From the NCBI GenBank assembly GCA_034717835.1, contig JAYELZ010000233.1, positions 1 through 9,466 on the forward strand: a DNA stretch of 9,466 bases. Direction: 5' to 3'. Of the stretch, positions 5,518-9,466 are shown in pieces (position 1 is the first letter of the stretch; every line of letters starts with the position of its first letter). The stretch is from G713 sp034717835. Its GTDB lineage: Bacteria > Chloroflexota > Anaerolineae > B4-G1 > SLSP01. The position numbers were made by a program, and so were the translations under genes. The notes under the pieces are model-generated. The model was not told where the DNA came from. It did no database searches and saw only the letters and a program-made list of their open reading frames with translations.

Positions 5518-7524
5518 ATGTCAGCAACTGCATTTGATCAACTGAGCGCCAACGCCTTGCGTGTTTTGGCGATGGACGGAGTGCAAAAGGCCCACTCCGG
5601 GCATCCGGGAATGCCGTTGGGCACGGCGGAAATCGCTTACGTCATCTGGACTCGATACCTTAAGCATAATCCTCACAATCCCACCTGGGTAAACCGCGAC
5701 CGGTTTGTACTTTCTGCGGGGCACGGCTCGATTTTGCTCTACAGCCTACTTTACCTGACTGGTTATCCGCTCTCGCTGGATGATCTCAAACAGTTCCGGC
5801 AATGGGGAAGCAAGACGCCGGGCCATCCAGAATATGCACCGGAGTTGGGCGTCGAAACCACCACCGGCCCGCTGGGACAGGGTTTTGTCACTGGCGTGGG
5901 GCTGGCCGTCGCGCAAGCACATCTGGCAGCCCGATTTAACCGTCCGGGCTATGCGATTTTCGATAACTACGTCTATGCCATCGTCTCCGACGGGGAATTG
6001 ATGGAAGGCATTTCTCACGAGGCGGCCTCGTTTGCCGGCTATCAGGGTTTGGATCACCTGATTTATTTCTATGACGATAACGATATTTCCATTGAGGGCT
6101 CTACCGACATCACCTTTACCGAGGATGTGCCGGCGCGCTTCCGTGCCTACAATTGGCATGTCCAAGAAGTGGACGGCCACGACATCGCGGCGCTAGATGC
6201 TGCCGTCAAAGTCGCTCAAACCACCACCGGGCAGCCACATCTCATTATCTGCCAGACGCATTTGGCCTATGGCAGCCCCAACAAGCAGGATACTCCTGGC
6301 GCTCACGGCTCACCGTTGGGCCAGGAAGAAATCCGGTTGACCAAAGAAGCATTGGGCTGGCCCTCGCAGGAACCTTTCTTTGTGCCAGAGGAAGTGCTGA
6401 CCCATTATCGAGTCGCTATCACACAAGGCGCGCAAGCTGAGGCTGGCTGGCTCGATCTGCTGACGCGCTACGAGCGAGAATATCCAGCAGAGGGGGCGGA
6501 ATTCAAACGACTTGGGGCGCAAGAATTACCTGCTGGTTGGGAATCTGCGTTACCGGTTTTCAAGAAACGTGATGGGCCACTCTCAACGCGCGCGGCTTCG
6601 GGGAAGGTGTTGAATGCACTGGCCTCCGTTATCCCGGAACTGCTGGGCGGTTCCGCAGACCTGGCTCCTTCTAACAACACCACCTTGCATGATCTGCCCT
6701 TCTTCGAGCCGGAGAGCCGTGAGGGGCGTAATTTCCATTTTGGCGTGCGTGAGCACGCGATGGGCGGCATTCTCAACGGGATGGCCCTCTACGGTGGCTT
6801 GAAGGTCTACGGCGGGACCTTCCTCGTCTTCTCCGATTACATGCGGCCCGCAGTGCGGTTAGCCGCGCTGATGGGCGTGCCCGTCACCTACGTCTGGACG
6901 CATGACTCGATTTTCTTGGGCGAAGATGGCCCCACGCATCAGCCGGTCGAGCATTTGATGTCACTGCGCGCGCTCCCCAACTTGACCGTGATCCGGCCTG
7001 CCGACGCGAACGAGGCCGCCGCGGCTTGGCAAGTTGCGCTAACTCATACCACCGGCCCGGTGGCGCTGCTTCTCTCCCGCCAGAAATTGCCCATCTTGGA
7101 AGCGACAGAGGAGCAAGCCAGAGAGGGTGTCGCGCGCGGAGCCTACATTTTGAGCGAGTCGCCGTTCCCCCGCATTGATATTATCTTGATCGCCACCGGT
7201 TCCGAGGTCTCCGTAGCCTTGGAGGCGCAGCGACTCTTGGTCGCAGAGAAGATTGGCGTGCGGGTGGTGAGTATGCCCTCGTGGAAACTCTTTGACGCGC
7301 AGCCCCTCTACTACCGCCTCAACGTGCTCCAACCCGACGTGAAGCGCCGCCTGGCGATTGAAGCCGGCGTTACTCTGGGCTGGGAGCGTTACGTTGGCGA
7401 ACCAGGCGCCGTGGTGGGCATAGACAGGTTTGGCGCGTCGGCCCCTTACCAAGAGCTCAAAGAACACTTTGGCTTCACCGCAGAGCGCATCGCCGCGCGC
7501 GCCCGTGACCTGATGGCGAGCTAA
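5518..7524 (+). CDS. tkt: Transketolase
   Basis: This is a complete thiamine-diphosphate and Mg-dependent cytoplasmic enzyme of the non-oxidative pentose phosphate pathway. It moves two-carbon ketol units between sugar phosphates, for example xylulose 5-phosphate to ribose 5-phosphate or erythrose 4-phosphate. At 668 residues it has the usual length. Residues equivalent to the E. coli catalytic and cofactor set are all visible: H29 (SGHPG), H69 (SAGHGS), H103 (TPGHPE), D158 and N188 (SDGELMEG to YDDNDIS, the metal/diphosphate site), H263 (AHGSPLG), R358 (LSTR), S385 (LAPSN), E412 (GVREH, the proton relay to the cofactor), F435, F438 and Y441, H462 and D470 (THDSIFLGEDGPTHQP), H474 and R521 (LSRQKL). 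The C-terminal domain ends with the expected GIDRFGASAPYQEL block. The start is fixed by the Shine-Dalgarno at 5507-5513. Neighbouring genes are not pentose phosphate genes, and both flanks carry repeat arrays, so it is probably transcribed on its own. Confidence 0.97.
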   Translation: MSATAFDQLSANALRVLAMDGVQKAHSGHPGMPLGTAEIAYVIWTRYLKHNPHNPTWVNRDRFVLSAGHGSILLYSLLYLTGYPLSLDDLKQFRQWGSKTPGHPEYAPELGVETTTGPLGQGFVTGVGLAVAQAHLAARFNRPGYAIFDNYVYAIVSDGELMEGISHEAASFAGYQGLDHLIYFYDDNDISIEGSTDITFTEDVPARFRAYNWHVQEVDGHDIAALDAAVKVAQTTTGQPHLIICQTHLAYGSPNKQDTPGAHGSPLGQEEIRLTKEALGWPSQEPFFVPEEVLTHYRVAITQGAQAEAGWLDLLTRYEREYPAEGAEFKRLGAQELPAGWESALPVFKKRDGPLSTRAASGKVLNALASVIPELLGGSADLAPSNNTTLHDLPFFEPESREGRNFHFGVREHAMGGILNGMALYGGLKVYGGTFLVFSDYMRPAVRLAALMGVPVTYVWTHDSIFLGEDGPTHQPVEHLMSLRALPNLTVIRPADANEAAAAWQVALTHTTGPVALLLSRQKLPILEATEEQAREGVARGAYILSESPFPRIDIILIATGSEVSVALEAQRLLVAEKIGVRVVSMPSWKLFDAQPLYYRLNVLQPDVKRRLAIEAGVTLGWERYVGEPGAVVGIDRFGASAPYQELKEHFGFTAERIAARARDLMAS

Positions 7525-7536
7525 ATCTAGCCAAAA

Positions 7537-7641
7537 AATAGGACGCAGATAAGCAAGATAAAAACAGATTTACCTGATAATGATAGAGTTTTAAGGTTTG
7601 ATCTGCGACCATCTTGGCAATCGGCGTTTATTTGTCCTATT
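7537..7641. repeat. Degenerate inverted-repeat element after transketolase
   Basis: AATAGGAC (7537-7544) is the exact inverse of GTCCTATT (7634-7641), and CGCAGAT (7544-7550) is inverse to ATCTGCG (7601-7607). The right half falls into approximate 8- to 10-bp units beginning with AT: ATCTGCGACC, ATCTTGGCA, ATCGGCGTTT and ATTTGTCC. The left half starts GGACGCAGATAAGC. It resembles the GGACGCAGAT / ATCTGCGTCC intergenic repeats I recall from other environmental genomes; that link is from memory. No terminator-type U-tract follows. The rest of 7525-7654 holds no gene that I can see. Confidence 0.5.
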
Positions 7642-7654
7642 CACAGAGTTACGT

Positions 7655-7798
7655 CGCTAACATACTATGTCACTGAAACGCTCAGACGCTAACCTGCTGA
7701 CACGCTAACCCGCTGAGACGCTATGCCGCTAACACGCTATATCGCTGACACGCTAAACCGCTATTTCCCTAAAACGCTGCGTCACCGCGCCGCTGCGC
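7655..7798 (+). repeat. Array of 18 degenerate octamers, consensus CGCTRANN
   Basis: Eighteen consecutive 8-bp steps hold phase from 7655: CGCTAACA, TACTATGT, CACTGAAA, CGCTCAGA, CGCTAACC, TGCTGACA, CGCTAACC, CGCTGAGA and so on, to CGCTGCGT, CACCGCGC and CGCTGCGC. The last three units keep the CGCT core but drift to GC-rich bases. From 7723 onward the array is also coding sequence for the DUF2723 protein, covering its first 25 codons. Because 8 is not a multiple of 3, the same unit is read in three frames and does not yield a simple peptide repeat. Confidence 0.88.
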
Positions 7799-9466
7799 CG
7801 CTGCTCTGGCTGGCCTTCTTTGCTTGCTATGCCTTGACCACCGCCCGCGACATCTTGCCTGCTGATGCCGGTGAGTTCCAGCTCGCGGCGGCTGGTTGGG
7901 GCATCCCGCATCCGCCCGGCTACCCGCTCTACACGGTGCTCGGCGCGCTCTGGGTGCGTCTCATCCCGCTGGGGAGCGTTCCCTGGCGGCTCAACCTGCT
8001 CAGTGCAGTGCTGGCCGCCATTACCTTGCTCCTGGTGCTGGCGGCGGTGCGTTCCTGGGCCGAGAGTTGGGGGCTGGCGCGCCGGCACGCTTGGCTGGGC
8101 GGACTCGGCGCGGCGCTGCTGCTGGGCGGCGCTCCTACTTTCTGGGCGCAGGCGACCACGGCTAATATCCGGATGCCCACGTTGCTCTTTGCTGCGGCTG
8201 GGTTTTATCTTTTGGCTGAATATCAGGTTGCTCTCCGTGCGCAGCGTTCCACGCGGGAATGTACTCTTATCCGACTGGCGGTGGTGATAGGTTTGGGGGT
8301 GGGACATCATCCCTCGTTAGTTTTTGTGGCCGGGGGGTGGTTGGTCTACCTGCTGCTTCTCGATCCCACACTCCTCTGGTCGCCCCGGCGTTGGTGGCGC
8401 GCGGTATTGGTCGCGGCGATGGCTTGGCTGTTGCCCCAGCTCTACCTGCCCCTCCGGGGCAGTATGGCGAACGTGCCGCTCGCCGGTGACAGCTTGAATA
8501 CCTGGCACGGTTTCTGGTTCCACGTTCTGGCGCGCGGTTTCTCCGGTGATATGTTCGCCTTCGCCTCCCTGGCGGATTTGGCGCTCCGCCTGCCGCTGCT
8601 CAAAACCCTCTTTGGATTGCAATTCCCCCGGTGGACGTTGGGGGGCGCGCTGCTGGCGTGGCTCTGGTTGCTCCGTACAGATTGGCGGCTGGCGCTCGCT
8701 TTGCTCATCTCCTGGGCTGCGCATACCTTCGTGACCATCACCTACCGCGCCCCGCAGACGGTTGAGTACCTGATGCCCGCGTACCTGCCGGTAGTGCTGG
8801 CGGCGGGCTTGGGGTTGGCCGGATTACTGCACGTCGCCCACGAGCAACGCCAGGCCATGAGCCGGCGCGTGCTACGTTTTACGTCTGTTGCGATCCTGCT
8901 CCTCTCTGCGTGGCAAATTCCCCGGCACTTCTCCGACTTTATGCTGCTGGCGACTGATACCTCAGTCCGCGAGCGCGTCGCGCCGCTGCTGGCAGCGGCC
9001 CCGCCCGACGCCCTGATTCTGGCCGATTGGCGTTGGGCTACGCCGCTCTGGGTCTTGCAGCAGACGGAGGGCTGGGGCGACACAGTTGAGGTGGCTTACG
9101 TCTATCCCGTCGCGGGCGAGGAGTACGAGCAAGTTTGGTTGGCGCGCGCCGAGGATACCGGTGCGCGCGCCCTTTTCGTCACCCACGCTTACCAGTGGCC
9201 GGGTTGGACGCGCGCGCCAGTGGGCGGCGGGTACCAACTTTATGCTTCCCCCCTGAAAAAACTCCCGGCAGAGTTAGGCTATCTGCCCCTAGAGGCCGGC
9301 TGGGGGGCGGTGAGTCTCTTGGGCTATCGCGTGACGGGGAACGCGCGGCCTGGCGGGACGTTGGAGGTGCAGCTGGCCTGGCAGGCCACGGGGCCGCAGG
9401 AGCCGCCGCCCTCGCTTACCGTGCGGCTCTGGGATGCCGAGGGCGGGTTGCTGATCAACCGCGATC
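7723..9466 (+). CDS. DUF2723 family multi-pass membrane protein, probable GT-C-like glycosyltransferase (partial, runs off right edge)
   Basis: The frame is open for 581 codons to the window end. The start ATG at 7723 is the first in frame after a stop at 7714-7716; it has no Shine-Dalgarno and lies inside the octamer array. Residues 1-25 are basic and encoded by the array. A first membrane segment spans about 27-41, then comes the family signature: DAGEF (48-52) and GIPHPPGYPLYTVLG (60-74). Further hydrophobic segments lie near 91-109, 123-137, 152-165, 184-213, 225-240, 306-317, 322-338, 350-369 and 387-398. GHHPSL is at 194-199. Acidic and aromatic residues close to the first membrane segment resemble GT-C transferases, which move sugars from polyprenyl-phosphate carriers outside the cytoplasmic membrane; the exact substrate is unknown. 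From about 420 the protein becomes soluble, and near 530-581 (SLLGYRV, then RPGGTLEVQLAWQA) it enters a beta-sandwich-like domain often attached to such proteins in Chloroflexota. The family call is firm; the reaction is inference. Confidence 0.88.
   Translation, partial: MPLTRYIADTLNRYFPKTLRHRAAAPLLWLAFFACYALTTARDILPADAGEFQLAAAGWGIPHPPGYPLYTVLGALWVRLIPLGSVPWRLNLLSAVLAAITLLLVLAAVRSWAESWGLARRHAWLGGLGAALLLGGAPTFWAQATTANIRMPTLLFAAAGFYLLAEYQVALRAQRSTRECTLIRLAVVIGLGVGHHPSLVFVAGGWLVYLLLLDPTLLWSPRRWWRAVLVAAMAWLLPQLYLPLRGSMANVPLAGDSLNTWHGFWFHVLARGFSGDMFAFASLADLALRLPLLKTLFGLQFPRWTLGGALLAWLWLLRTDWRLALALLISWAAHTFVTITYRAPQTVEYLMPAYLPVVLAAGLGLAGLLHVAHEQRQAMSRRVLRFTSVAILLLSAWQIPRHFSDFMLLATDTSVRERVAPLLAAAPPDALILADWRWATPLWVLQQTEGWGDTVEVAYVYPVAGEEYEQVWLARAEDTGARALFVTHAYQWPGWTRAPVGGGYQLYASPLKKLPAELGYLPLEAGWGAVSLLGYRVTGNARPGGTLEVQLAWQATGPQEPPPSLTVRLWDAEGGLLINRD

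Noticed and set aside
7753..8310. Minus-strand 185-codon frame opposite the DUF2723 gene
   Set aside because: The plus strand encodes clear DUF2723 motifs (DAGEF, HPPGYPLY) with continuous membrane segments; the minus frame is rich in R, Q, P and H, as expected of an antisense shadow.

Overview
The window has two parts of clearly different composition. Positions 1 to about 1490 are AT-rich (two 60-base lines I counted by hand are 32% and 35% G+C). The rest is GC-rich (one line inside the cca-like gene is 75%). The GC-rich part looks like a chromosomal stretch of a Chloroflexota bacterium, perhaps Anaerolineae-like. The reasons are a DHH-CBS-poly(A)polymerase fusion protein, a DUF2723 membrane protein with the C-terminal beta-rich domain often seen in that phylum, and intergenic regions full of short degenerate repeats. 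The taxonomic call is an inference from gene content, not a search result.

Layout: (1) 1-1418, minus strand: a Type II restriction-modification pair. The endonuclease (642-1418) comes first, then a beta-class DNA methyltransferase (1-604) that runs off the left edge. A good sigma70-type promoter lies just upstream (1458-1485). (2) 1419-1764: a divergent intergenic region with the composition junction, a candidate extended -10 promoter between the arms of a 10-bp inverted repeat, and a 17-unit octamer array that ends 2 bp before the next start codon. (3) 1765-4392, plus: an 875-residue DHH / CBS-pair / tRNA nucleotidyltransferase fusion. (4) 4393-4752: a nested inverted repeat, a diverged copy of the 3' end of the preceding gene, a palindromic REP-like element and a second GACTA-type array. 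(5) 4753-5394, plus: a 213-residue protein I do not recognise. (6) 5395-5517: arrays of 7-bp units in both orientations, then a strong Shine-Dalgarno. (7) 5518-7524, plus: a complete transketolase with its catalytic residues intact. (8) 7525-7722: a degenerate inverted repeat and a fourth array of octamers. (9) 7723-9466, plus, running off the right edge: a DUF2723 membrane protein whose start codon and first codons lie inside the fourth array.

The four plus-strand genes share a direction, but each has its own leader of 123 bases or more, so they do not look like one tight operon. They have no obvious common pathway: tRNA 3'-end maturation or RNA turnover, an unknown, central carbon metabolism, and probable cell-envelope glycosyl transfer. 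What they share is architecture. Each gene is preceded by an array of 7- or 8-bp units, with different unit sequences in different leaders. This is the most unusual aspect of the window. The restriction-modification pair lacks such arrays, has a conventional promoter and Shine-Dalgarno sites, and is probably a recent horizontal acquisition.
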